Assembly: GCA_017411605.1 (NCBI GenBank)
Contig: JAFQPR010000062.1
Span: 1-64,000, forward strand
Direction of reading: 5' to 3'
Source of the DNA: Clostridia bacterium
GTDB taxonomy: Bacteria; Bacillota; Clostridia; Oscillospirales; CAG-272
DNA length: 64,000 nt
In this document: in pieces, positions 1 to 6,796 of the stretch
Layout of the letters: the number at the start of each line of letters is the position of its first letter
Position numbering within the stretch: the first letter of the stretch is position 1
Position numbers and translations under genes: made by a program
Notes under the pieces: model-generated
The model's input: the letters and a program-made list of their open reading frames with translations, nothing else
Databases searched by the model: none
Told to the model about the DNA's origin: nothing

Positions 1-1
1 G

Positions 2-487
2 GCACAGATATTAGCACAAGCCTTTGGATTTAGAAGAAGCTCCCTTGAGGCTGGTAAGCTAACTACCGACAACCTTGTATGGCGTGATGGTCATATTATA
101 GGTTGCTGGACTATCGAGAAAGGGGGCAAGGAGCATTTGGCGTATTGCCTTTATGATTACAGGGACGCTATCGAAAAGTACGTTGCAGAGCGTGTGGAAC
201 GGCTTGGCGAGGGCTGTGCTCTATCGGACGGCATTGATAGTAATTGTGCTGTTCACCAATACCGCTCCGATTTCGTCAAAAGTGCCTATCGTGAAATGGA
301 ATACGAGTGGAGTCCTCTGCACCAGTATAGAGATTTGTTCGTTTCCGAGTCCAAGCTGGAACGAGCATTAGCTCATCCTTACTACCAAAATTACAAAGGA
401 TCATATGACCTTGAGCGTATAGGCATTATCAGCCAAATTATTTCACATAATCGCCTCTCAATAATTTTTCAGCACTATTGGCGTTAA
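2..487 (+). CDS. Tyrosine recombinase, C-terminal catalytic part (5-prime truncated by window edge)
   Basis: The reading frame is open from base 2 and ends with TAA at 485-487, so the N-terminus lies outside the window. What is visible reads as the catalytic domain of a tyrosine recombinase. There is an FGFRRSS segment (first catalytic Arg), a KGGK beta-hairpin, a HQYR box (His-x-x-Arg), and a final SHNRLS...HYWR segment supplying the late His and the Tyr nucleophile. The wording resembles the phage Integrase_1 type (VHxYR...LGHNRxxVxxHYL) more than the Tn916 type encoded at 4374. It therefore probably belongs to a different element or module from that integrase. A TTG at 137 could also act as a start, but the frame upstream is recombinase-like, so I treat the gene as continuing. 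The family call is by motif reading only. Confidence 0.7.
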   Translation, partial: AQILAQAFGFRRSSLEAGKLTTDNLVWRDGHIIGCWTIEKGGKEHLAYCLYDYRDAIEKYVAERVERLGEGCALSDGIDSNCAVHQYRSDFVKSAYREMEYEWSPLHQYRDLFVSESKLERALAHPYYQNYKGSYDLERIGIISQIISHNRLSIIFQHYWR

Positions 488-581
488 ATGATATGTTCAT
501 ATGTTTTATATGTTCCAAAATATACTATATATCTACAAATACCCTTATATTTTAAGGTTTTTCATATTCTCCTAAGTCCAT

Positions 582-618
582 GCCCAGTGAGTTATCATTC
601 CTCACTGGGCTTTGTGTT
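582..618 (+). terminator. Rho-independent terminator after the recombinase
   Basis: A perfect 10 bp stem (GCCCAGTGAG at 582-591, CTCACTGGGC at 601-610) with a 9-base loop is followed by a T-rich run. It lies about 95 bp after the recombinase stop. Confidence 0.8.
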
Positions 619-666
619 TATATGTCCATATGTCCCAAAAATCGACAAAAGGTGGACATATGAACA
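615..666. repeat. 14 bp inverted repeat, possible recombination or replication site
   Basis: TGTTTATATGTCCA (615-628) and TGGACATATGAACA (653-666) are reverse complements with one mismatch, separated by 24 bases. A related TGTTCATATG stretch occurs just after the recombinase stop (about 493-502). The rest of the 488-931 gap shows no convincing gene; 815-850 holds a weaker AAGAAG/CTTCTT hairpin. The function is unknown. The position between a tyrosine recombinase and a rolling-circle Rep makes a crossover site or origin possible, but this is inference. Confidence 0.4.
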
Positions 667-931
667 CAAACTAAGCATTTGGTTACTATGAGAATTTTTC
701 AAAAAAGTCCATCAGCCGTTGTCCAAGTGCACTAAAATACGAATGTGGGGCGAACAATCGACTTCCACTTCAGCAAATTTTGTGCACATTTTTTGCTTTT
801 AGTCCAGCAACCGAGAAGAAGTACTCTATAAGAAAGTAGGGCTTCTTTTCGGGGTCAAGCAGTTTGATTTTATAAACGCTTGAAAAGGAGCTTATAGTAA
901 ATTAAATAATTTTTATTTGGAGAATGAAAAG

Positions 932-1060
932 ATGACAAAAATTTTAAGCTATGGCTGTACTATAGCCATCCTCTTTTACGCTCCAGATCTCATTAGATTT
1001 GGAGCTTTTGCTATTTACGTTATACCCTGCTCTATGAAAGGGGGGGTCGCAAATGGCTAA
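932..1060 (+). CDS. 42-residue leader ORF overlapping the rep start
   Basis: An ATG at 932, preceded by TTTGGAGAATG, opens a 42-codon frame (MTKILSYGCT...) that ends with TAA at 1058-1060. It overlaps the first 8 bases of rep (ATG at 1053). The frame runs straight through two hairpins, one of them terminator-like. The arrangement resembles leader-peptide attenuators such as the one upstream of tet(M) in Tn916. The peptide is hydrophobic and resembles no family I know; its coding status rests on the RBS, the overlap and the hairpins. It could be a chance ORF. Confidence 0.45.
   Translation: MTKILSYGCTIAILFYAPDLIRFGAFAIYVIPCSMKGGVANG
951..1009 (+). promoter_or_regulatory. Putative attenuator: two hairpins in the rep leader
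   Basis: Hairpin 1 pairs ATGGCT (951-956) with AGCCAT (964-969). Hairpin 2 pairs 980-990 with 995-1005 (11 bp including one G-T pair, loop CATT) and is followed by TTTT at 1006-1009, so it has intrinsic-terminator form. Both lie inside the 42-codon leader ORF and upstream of rep. Ribosome progress through the leader could decide whether transcription reaches rep (inference). Confidence 0.5.
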
Positions 1061-2714
1061 ATTACCCGAAGCTCGTATTATCGACCTTGAGGACGATAAT
1101 TGCGAAAAAGCACCATCAACCTTATGTATTGCCTTTATTCGTCTTACTGTTGAAAACCACCTTAACAATCAAGCCTTGATTGACGAGATAGGCGATACCG
1201 TTCTAACCTATGATGAAGAATATCTTAAAGCCTTTGTTAATAACTATGAGAACGATGTTATTGAATACGCATACATACTGCATGAAAACGATGTAAACGA
1301 AAAAGGCGAAGTTGAGCAAGCACATTATCATCTATGCATACGCAAAAGAAATAAAACCAACTTTAAGTTTGAAACGCTGAAGCACGCATTTCCTGTTGGC
1401 AAGATTGAGCAGGGGCGTACTTGGGAGTATATGCTGCAATATTTATTGCACAAAAATGCTCCCGAGAAAACGCCACATAGCGTTGATGAAATCGTTACTA
1501 ATATAGATGGCGGTACTCTTGACTTGTATCTAAAGAGCACTCCGTCTGTTAAGAAAAAGAACAGCTTGGAATATCAGTTTCAAAAACTGAAGGACGATAT
1601 TGTCGACTATAAAATCCTTCAGTTTGAGTTTAGGGAGCAGACGGCTACGAATAGATTATATCGTGCGTTAAACGCAGAGTATGAGGCAAAAATTGAAAGA
1701 GCCTTTAACGCTCAAAAAATTGCCTTATACGAAAGAGATAAGCAGAGCCGTTCCCTTGAAGTCGTTTTCCTTGAAGGCAGTGGCGGTAAAGGCAAGTCGG
1801 GACTTGCCGTTTCATTCTGTCAATATATGAAGTGGTCATATTATATAGCATCCGATGAAAATGATCCTATGCAAGATTATGCCTCGCAAAAGTGTCTTAT
1901 CCTTGATGACTTGAGAGATGATTGCTTCTCCTATTCGTCATTTATGAGGCTTTTAAGTACATACACAGGAAGTTCTGTAAAATCCCGCTACAGAAACAAA
2001 GCATTCACAGGGGATACGATTATCATTTCATCGTACTGTCCTCTATCCGAGTATTACAAGGAAGATGAAAAGAGTGGCAAGAAGAAAAAGTATGTTGCTG
2101 ATACAAGCTATTATGGTGATGATCCTCTTGTTCAGTTGCATAGGCGTATAAAAACGCTCATTCGTGCTTTTGAAGATGTGTTCTATATATATGACCATAA
2201 AAAAGATGGCAGTAATGTACTCAAAGCAACGATTCCCAATCCAGCATATCTAATCAAGCCCGAAAAGGAAACGAGTCGTATTTCCGTTGATGATTTAATC
2301 GGTGCGTGTAATACCTTTGCCGAAACGCTTATTACGAGTGGCAAGATAACTGCCGAGGAATATGAGCTATTTAAGGTATATATGGAAGAGCGTTTGGGTA
2401 CGCCCAACGATGTGATATTCAACGCCAATGGTACACCGATTACTTTTGAAGACTACAAGGCGTACCATAATGCCAAGGAGCTTGCAGGCGGTGAATTACT
2501 TGACTCCGAGGGTAAGCGTATAGAGCTTACGGATTTTGTCCGAGAGGACAGAATTGTTCCAGCCTTGCCGGAACAAGATATTACGATTGACTTTACTGAA
2601 GATGATATGAGGGTTACGCAGTATTTTGAGCGTTGCTTGCTCAAAGAGTTAAAAGATAAGGTTGCCGTTTTACAAAAGGCAATAGATATATTAAAAAATG
2701 ATAAAACAGCATAA
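1053..2714 (+). CDS. rep: HUH-endonuclease replication initiator with helicase domain (Rep)
   Basis: This 553-residue protein combines a rolling-circle nicking domain and an ATPase. The nicking domain shows an AHYHLCI box (HUH pair H91/H93) and an EYMLQYLLHKN box with the likely catalytic tyrosine near residue 130, as in plasmid Rep_2 (pMV158-like) initiators. The C-terminal half has a Walker A (EGSGGKGKS, 241-249), a Walker B-like CLILDD (281-286) and an IIISS motif (323-327), as in superfamily 3 helicases. The fused layout is known from CRESS-DNA virus Reps and the bacterial plasmid Reps related to them. The start follows a GAAAGGGGGG ribosome binding site. It likely nicks and unwinds element DNA during replication or transfer. 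The next gene starts 16 bases downstream, so both are probably co-transcribed. Confidence 0.85.
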   Translation: MAKLPEARIIDLEDDNCEKAPSTLCIAFIRLTVENHLNNQALIDEIGDTVLTYDEEYLKAFVNNYENDVIEYAYILHENDVNEKGEVEQAHYHLCIRKRNKTNFKFETLKHAFPVGKIEQGRTWEYMLQYLLHKNAPEKTPHSVDEIVTNIDGGTLDLYLKSTPSVKKKNSLEYQFQKLKDDIVDYKILQFEFREQTATNRLYRALNAEYEAKIERAFNAQKIALYERDKQSRSLEVVFLEGSGGKGKSGLAVSFCQYMKWSYYIASDENDPMQDYASQKCLILDDLRDDCFSYSSFMRLLSTYTGSSVKSRYRNKAFTGDTIIISSYCPLSEYYKEDEKSGKKKKYVADTSYYGDDPLVQLHRRIKTLIRAFEDVFYIYDHKKDGSNVLKATIPNPAYLIKPEKETSRISVDDLIGACNTFAETLITSGKITAEEYELFKVYMEERLGTPNDVIFNANGTPITFEDYKAYHNAKELAGGELLDSEGKRIELTDFVREDRIVPALPEQDITIDFTEDDMRVTQYFERCLLKELKDKVAVLQKAIDILKNDKTA

Positions 2715-2730
2715 TAGGAGATATTTACCA

Positions 2731-3027
2731 ATGAAAGCTAACTTAATTGAAATTAGAAAAAAAGACTTTGTTTCCAAAGACACTAACGAAAACATAGAGG
2801 GCTACGTTGCCACGTTCCTTGTGCCATCGTACAAGCCCGATTATCCGCCAAGTTTGGTATCGTTTTACTTGTCAGCGGAACACTATTTAACCTATCTACT
2901 CTTGCGTAAGCTTGATGTAGGCAAGATCAATCCTGTGTATTGCAATTTACAGGGTATTGCGATGTTTGACATAGGATATGATTATAATAAGGAAAGGACT
3001 TGGCAAAAGCTCAAGTACATTCATTGA
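2731..3027 (+). CDS. Small conserved element protein of unknown function
   Basis: This 98-residue protein lies directly after rep. I start it at ATG 2731 because AGGAGA lies 9-14 bases upstream; a longer frame from 2698 would overlap rep and has no clear RBS. The protein is mixed alpha/beta with no signal peptide or membrane segment and no motif I recognise. Its place between Rep and ArdA matches that of small accessory proteins in Tn916-like modules, but I cannot assign a role. Confidence 0.65.
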   Translation: MKANLIEIRKKDFVSKDTNENIEGYVATFLVPSYKPDYPPSLVSFYLSAEHYLTYLLLRKLDVGKINPVYCNLQGIAMFDIGYDYNKERTWQKLKYIH

Positions 3028-3054
3028 AAGAATAGGAATATAAAGAAAAAGAAT

Positions 3055-3083
3055 TTGATTGTAACGCAATTTTAATTTATAAC
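3055..3083 (+). promoter_or_regulatory. Promoter-like TTGATT-17-TATAAC
   Basis: TTGATT (3055-3060) and TATAAC (3078-3083) are separated by 17 bases, just downstream of the small protein. No ORF lies between it and the terminator at 3203, so it could drive a transcript of roughly 150 nt. A pyrimidine-rich tract with repeated CTTTCTTTTC lies at about 3158-3198. Confidence 0.35.
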
Positions 3084-3202
3084 TGCATTTGCTACACAGT
3101 ATAATATATAAAGTTGCAATAGCAATTTAAGTAAGGCATAGAAAATGTCAGGCGTCAAATTTTTATTCCTTTCTTTTCCTTTCTTTTCTATTTTCCAAAA
3201 GG

Positions 3203-3242
3203 GCAACCCTGCCTCCGCGATGGAGGTGGGGTTGCTTCTTTT
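3203..3242 (+). terminator. Rho-independent terminator
   Basis: The long GC-rich stem GCAACCCTGCCTCC / GGAGGTGGGGTTGC (about 3203-3235, minor mismatches) is followed by TTCTTTTAT. It separates the rep unit from the ardA-xis-int unit. Apart from the promoter-like sites listed here, the 3028-3495 gap shows no gene. Confidence 0.8.
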
Positions 3243-3374
3243 ATAAACTTTGCCTTTTCCTTATCATTTGAATATATATGCACTATAATAAAATTACGAG
3301 CACCTTTGACGTGGCGTTAGTTCCTGTGAAGAAAACAAGAGATTATAATTTAATGTAGGAAATTTTCAAAAAGT

Positions 3375-3404
3375 TTGTTCAATGCTAAAATTGAGCACTA
3401 CAAT
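3375..3404 (+). promoter_or_regulatory. Promoter for the ardA-xis-int unit
   Basis: TTGTTC (3375-3380) and TACAAT (3399-3404) with an 18-base spacer lie about 90 bp before the 33-residue ORF and 210 bp before ardA. Confidence 0.45.
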
Positions 3405-3495
3405 AGAAGTGTAAGTGTTAAACACAAACGAAAAATTATACAATAAATTATAATAATTACGCATATTTATGCGTTTGCTGAAAGGACTACGAACT

Positions 3496-3597
3496 ATGTA
3501 TGTAAAGAACAAAGCTATTGAAAAAGAACATCGTAAGAAACAAGATGGGGGCTATTTATCTTATAGTGCAAAACCCATCAAATATCAAATGAATTAA
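3496..3597 (+). CDS. 33-residue small ORF before ardA
   Basis: The frame ATG 3496 to TAA 3595-3597 is preceded by GAAAGGACT about 8 bases upstream, the same RBS style as the xis and int genes. The peptide is short and basic (MYVKNKAIEKEH...) and ends 17 bases before the ardA start, so it sits in the same unit. Small basic ORFs are common in Tn916-type modules. I do not recognise its family. Confidence 0.45.
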   Translation: MYVKNKAIEKEHRKKQDGGYLSYSAKPIKYQMN

Positions 3598-3614
3598 GAA
3601 AGGCATAACGAATT

Positions 3615-4139
3615 ATGAAAATCTTTATTACAAATCTTGGAAAGTACACCGAGGGGTATCTCATCGGGAAATGGGTAAAGCTCCCCGTGAGCGAGGATAA
3701 GCTCAACGAGGTGCTGGAGGCAATCGGTATCAATGAGTATTACGAAGAATACTTTATTACCGATTATGAAAATGAAATCATTGGTATAGGTGATGTGATT
3801 TCCGAGTATTCAAGCGTACAAGCCTTAAATGAGCTGGCACAACGCCTTGAGGAGCTGTCGGACGATGAGGCTGACAAGCTGGGGGCGGTGCTTGAATATG
3901 AGGCTTGCAGAAGCGTATCAGATGTGTTAGAGCTTTTGGACAAGCTCGACGAGTTTGATTTGCTCACCGATGTTACCGATGATGAGGAACTGGGTTATTA
4001 CTACGCAGAGGAATACCGTTGTATTGATATACCCGAACACATTCAGCCATACTTTGACTACGAAAAGTTTGGCAGAGATGTCAGACTTCAGAGCAGTTGC
4101 CTTTATACAAGCTATGGCTTTCTGCTTGACAACCGATAA
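3615..4139 (+). CDS. ardA: Antirestriction protein ArdA
   Basis: This 174-residue, strongly acidic protein (many Asp and Glu) has the ArdA wording: GKYTEGYLIGKWVKLP near the N-terminus, EEYFITDYE near 45-53, and a leucine-rich helical middle. ArdA is a DNA mimic that binds and blocks type I restriction enzymes, and sometimes their methylase, while mobile DNA enters a new host. Length fits the family (about 165-170). The ribosome binding site is AGAAAGG. It lies upstream of xis and int and corresponds to orf18 of Tn916, where it also follows the replication/transfer genes. Confidence 0.9.
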   Translation: MKIFITNLGKYTEGYLIGKWVKLPVSEDKLNEVLEAIGINEYYEEYFITDYENEIIGIGDVISEYSSVQALNELAQRLEELSDDEADKLGAVLEYEACRSVSDVLELLDKLDEFDLLTDVTDDEELGYYYAEEYRCIDIPEHIQPYFDYEKFGRDVRLQSSCLYTSYGFLLDNR

Positions 4140-4156
4140 TAGAAAGGATATTACTT

Positions 4157-4351
4157 ATGGAAAATAGAAACAATAACATACCGAGAATGATGTCTGTAAG
4201 ACAGATTGCCGCAACTGGCTTGATTAACGAGTCCGCACTTCGCAGAATGCTGAAGGCTGGACAGCTACCTGCCATTTACTCTGGCACGAAAGCACTTATT
4301 AACTTTGATATACTTTGCAATATGTTGGCTAATCTTCAGCCGGCGTGCTAA
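4157..4351 (+). CDS. xis: Excisionase-like MerR-fold DNA-binding protein
   Basis: This 64-residue protein has a single winged-helix fold: SVRQIAATGLINESALRRML followed by a short basic wing and a beta strand (KALINFDIL). It fits the HTH_17/Xis group of recombination directionality factors. It sits 22 bases upstream of the integrase gene and shares the AGAAAGGA-type RBS. The usual role of such proteins is to bend DNA at an attachment site and favour excision by the partner integrase. Placement and size fit; the directionality role is inferred from Tn916-like systems. Confidence 0.8.
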   Translation: MENRNNNIPRMMSVRQIAATGLINESALRRMLKAGQLPAIYSGTKALINFDILCNMLANLQPAC

Positions 4352-4373
4352 TTGAAAGAAAGGACTTGTAATT

Positions 4374-5537
4374 ATGAGTAACAATAATGAAAACATTATC
4401 AAAATCAAAGGTGTAACCAAACGTGGAGAGAATACCTACCGCTTTACAGTTTCGGACGGCTTTGACGGATACGGAAAGCCAATTCGTCACACAATGACAT
4501 TCAAAGTTCCCGACGGCACAGCACCAACAAAGGCTGAAAAGATGGTTATTGAGGCATACACCGACTTTTCTCGCAAGTGCAAATTCTCACAGGGGCTTGA
4601 CGAAAATATGCGTTTTAAGGAGCTTGTAGATATTTACCTTCGTGTGTATGCTCAAAACGAGTTGAAGCCTGTAACGAGGAACAACTACCAGCGTAATTTG
4701 GAAATGTATATGCTTCCTGTTTATGGTAACAAGAAGATTAAGGACATTACCACGCAATCTTTGTCTAACTTCTTCACAGGACTTGGAGTAGCCCCCGAAA
4801 CAACACGCAAGTTTAAGATCGTAATGTCAAGCGTGTTCCAGTTTGGCGTTGAGCAGGGATATATCAAGAAAAACCCCTGTCAAGGTGCTCACTATAAAAA
4901 GGGCACTAACGAGGTAAAAAAAGTCAAGTATCTTACCAAGGAACAATGCCAAAAGCTGATGGAGCTTACACAGGAATACAGCACATTCAATACAATCATT
5001 CAGTTTTTGCTGTTTACAGGTATGCGTATAGGCGAGTGCCTTGCGTTACGCTGGGAAGATATTGACTTCGAACACGATCTTATCTCTATCAAGTACACGC
5101 TTACCTACGCAGACAATATGTGGTCGCTTCAAACTCCAAAGACAAAGACGAGTGAACGCCATGTAACAATGAGTACATACACAAAAGAGCTGTTGCTACG
5201 CCACAAGGAAAGGCAAGATAAGCTAAAGGCGATTGTTGGCGGTGCGTGGGTACATCCTAACATTGTCTTTACATCCGAGGTCGGCAACTACTACTGCAGG
5301 AGCTTTACCAACAAGAAGCTGAAACAGATACTTGTTGAAAATGATATGCCGTCTTTAAGCGTTCACGGACTCCGACACAGTAACGCCAGCTTGCTTATCA
5401 ACAACGGCTATGATGTTAAGGCAATTTCCGAGCACCTCGGTCATTGCAATACCGAAATCACCTCTAATATCTACGTTCACATCTTCAAAGAATACAAAGC
5501 CAAGATGGCTGAATCTATCGAGCACGATTTGCTTTAA
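4374..5537 (+). CDS. int: Tyrosine integrase, Tn916 type
   Basis: This 387-residue protein has the three-part integrase layout. An N-terminal arm-binding domain (about 6-48) is followed by a core-binding SAM-like domain (about 80-170) and the catalytic domain. Catalytic residues are visible: R218 (FTGMRIGECLALRW), H331 and R334 (HGLRH), H357 (HLGH) and the nucleophile Y367 (NIYVHI). It would carry out strand exchange between element and target sites. Its stop is followed by a terminator hairpin that runs directly into the first of three repeated promoter segments. The true attachment sites are not proven. Confidence 0.92.
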   Translation: MSNNNENIIKIKGVTKRGENTYRFTVSDGFDGYGKPIRHTMTFKVPDGTAPTKAEKMVIEAYTDFSRKCKFSQGLDENMRFKELVDIYLRVYAQNELKPVTRNNYQRNLEMYMLPVYGNKKIKDITTQSLSNFFTGLGVAPETTRKFKIVMSSVFQFGVEQGYIKKNPCQGAHYKKGTNEVKKVKYLTKEQCQKLMELTQEYSTFNTIIQFLLFTGMRIGECLALRWEDIDFEHDLISIKYTLTYADNMWSLQTPKTKTSERHVTMSTYTKELLLRHKERQDKLKAIVGGAWVHPNIVFTSEVGNYYCRSFTNKKLKQILVENDMPSLSVHGLRHSNASLLINNGYDVKAISEHLGHCNTEITSNIYVHIFKEYKAKMAESIEHDLL

Positions 5538-5544
5538 TCAAAAA

Positions 5545-5588
5545 GGGCGGTTCAATTTGTAAAGAATTGAGCCGTCCTATTTACTTTT
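5545..5588 (+). terminator. Terminator hairpin after int
   Basis: GGGCGGTTCAATT (5545-5557) pairs with AATTGAGCCGTCC (5565-5577, two G-T pairs), followed by TATTTACTTTT. The T-rich tail overlaps the -35 element of the next promoter. A partial copy of its left arm recurs at 7985-8008. Confidence 0.65.
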
Positions 5589-5640
5589 CACCGTTTTTAT
5601 GGTATAATACAACTAATAGGTAAACTTGAATTTGACGAGG
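5580..5640 (+). promoter_or_regulatory. Module promoter copy 1 and left boundary motif
   Basis: TTTACT (5580-5585), a 17-base spacer and TATAAT (5603-5608) form a good sigma-A promoter. It is followed by the conserved stretch ending AAACTTGAATTTGACGAGG. The same segment recurs with few changes at 6728 and 8153. AATTTGACGAG (5629-5639) also matches the motif found at the 3-prime end of each module. Confidence 0.75.
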
Positions 5641-5647
5641 TATCATA

Positions 5648-6259
5648 TTGAACATCGAAATAAAAAACATTTGCAAAAAAGATTATAAAAAAGCCATCCA
5701 ATTTGCAATAAAAGGTATGCACTTCGATTGGTACTTGGATAGCAAATTCTTTCTCAACGCTTACGGTCGATATTTCTGGTACCTTGAAATGAACCGAGCA
5801 ACGCAGATATTTGCCGCATACGCAGAGGATAGACTTGTCGGCATTCTTCTTGCCGAGTTCAAGGACGAGCCGAGAAAGTATAGCTCCTTTTGGCAAAAGC
5901 TCTACGTGAAGCTCGTGGATGTGATTCAAAAGCTGTTTTTTAAGGGCGGTGCAGGACTCTACGATGCGGTCAACAAAGAGCTGTTCGCCAAGTACAGGGA
6001 AACGCACACGCCAGACGGAGAAATCATCTTTTTGGCGGCTGATCCCGATGCGAAAATCAAAGGAATCGGTACGTTGCTTTTGAACGAATTGTCGGCGATA
6101 GAAAAGGGCAAAACGGTCTATCTCTACACCGACAACGCCTGCACCTATCAGTTCTACGAGCATAGGGGCTTTGAGAGAGTGGGCGAAAAGGACGTGGAGC
6201 TTGACTTGGGAAACAAAAAAGTACCGCTGACTTGTTTGCTGTACTCAAGGGTGCTATAA
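5648..6259 (+). CDS. GNAT-family N-acetyltransferase (module 1 cargo)
   Basis: This 203-residue protein has a GNAT fold. The acetyl-CoA loop is seen in IFLAADPDAKIKGIGTLLLNEL (near 127-148), a Q/R-x-x-G-x-G/A type motif with KGIGT, followed by a beta strand and the YQFYEHRGFERVGEKD motif typical of the C-terminal half. It would move an acetyl group from acetyl-CoA to an amine; the substrate is unknown. The start is TTG at 5648 with GACGAGG 8 bases upstream. That RBS lies inside the repeated boundary motif, so the module repeat also supplies translation signals. The 3-prime repeat begins 2 bases after the stop. Confidence 0.8.
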   Translation: MNIEIKNICKKDYKKAIQFAIKGMHFDWYLDSKFFLNAYGRYFWYLEMNRATQIFAAYAEDRLVGILLAEFKDEPRKYSSFWQKLYVKLVDVIQKLFFKGGAGLYDAVNKELFAKYRETHTPDGEIIFLAADPDAKIKGIGTLLLNELSAIEKGKTVYLYTDNACTYQFYEHRGFERVGEKDVELDLGNKKVPLTCLLYSRVL

Positions 6260-6260
6260 A

Positions 6261-6447
6261 CAAATTCCAATTTGTCGAGCTGAATAGGCGTTAAGCGTTG
6301 GTGTGATTTTGGTGCAAATTTGGTGCAACACTTTATCCGACGATACTCACGATATTCACGATATCGCACGAAATCACACAATAAATGCACGATATTACAC
6401 GATATTCACGATATCAAACGGTATTGCTAAAACTCGAAGAGATAATT
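6261..6447 (+). repeat. Module 3-prime repeat, copy 1
   Basis: It begins CAAATTCCAATTTGTCGAG, where CAAATT/AATTTG is a dyad around CC. It continues with GAATAGGCGTTAAGC, two direct TTGGTGCAA copies (about 6309-6328), and at least five CACGATAT-like iterations (about 6348-6413). It ends with CAAACGGTATTGCTAAAACT (6415 on), shared with copy 2. Paired direct TTGGTGCAA repeats look like recombinase arm sites and the CACGATAT series looks iteron-like; both readings are inference. Confidence 0.65.
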
Positions 6448-6468
6448 TCGACCCAAGGTCGAAACTTC

Positions 6469-6503
6469 AAAAAGCACTTCGCATCACGCGGAGTGCTTTT
6501 TGT
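6469..6503 (+). terminator. Terminator of module 1
   Basis: AAAGCACTTCGC (6471-6482) pairs with GCGGAGTGCTTT (6488-6499), followed by TT. A smaller hairpin TCGACC/GGTCGA lies at about 6448-6462. Confidence 0.7.
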
Positions 6504-6528
6504 TATCTCTTGGACGAACTGAGGTGCA

Positions 6529-6711
6529 ATGAAATCTGCCTGTGGCAGAATAAATCCGCTTACGTGGATGAAATCGCTATCGCGACGAAATCCGACTTCG
6601 TCGGGTTATGGTGGCAGATTTCATATCACCCGAGGCTTGCCTCGGATTTCATCTAAACGTAGTGAAGATTTCATCCGCTTTTGCGGATTTCATCACCGTA
6701 GGTGATTTCAT
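6529..6711. repeat. Structured GATTTCAT repeat element, non-coding
   Basis: A perfect 12 bp inverted pair (ATGAAATCTGCC 6529-6540, GGCAGATTTCAT 6612-6623) spans about 95 bp. The right side carries five GATTTCAT copies (6616, 6645, 6667, 6686, 6704), with small hairpins between several of them (CCGAGGC/GCCTCGG, CCGC/GCGG, CACC/GGTG). The left side carries ATGAAATC copies in the opposite sense (6529, 6568, near 6586). No ORF is credible. It resembles dispersed MITE-like or REP-like repeats of Clostridia. Confidence 0.65.
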
Positions 6712-6727
6712 TTTTTCCGCCGTCCTA

Positions 6728-6781
6728 TTTACTTTTTGCCGTTTTTATGGTATAATCTAACTAATCGATAAACTTGAATTT
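6728..6781 (+). promoter_or_regulatory. Module promoter copy 2
   Basis: TTTACT (6728-6733), a 17-base spacer and TATAAT (6751-6756) are followed by CTAACTAATCGATAAACTTG, nearly identical to copies 1 and 3. Confidence 0.75.
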
Positions 6782-6796
6782 GGTGGAGGGACACCT

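Larger units (their letters stand above)
1..5577 (+). mobile_element. Right part of an integrative element (rep, ardA, xis, int)
   Basis: Gene order Rep, small protein, ArdA, Xis, Int with all genes on one strand matches the right-hand portion of Tn916-like or Rep-dependent integrative elements. No conjugation ATPase or relaxase other than the HUH Rep is in view, so the element could extend left of the window or be mobilizable only. The recombinase fragment at 2-487 may belong to it or to a neighbour. The right boundary is taken as the int terminator; element ends have not been defined. Confidence 0.65.

Noticed and set aside
6529..6711. Repeated GATTTCAT units as a CRISPR array.
   Set aside because: Units are 8 bases, irregularly spaced, occur in both orientations with hairpins between them, and no cas genes are present.
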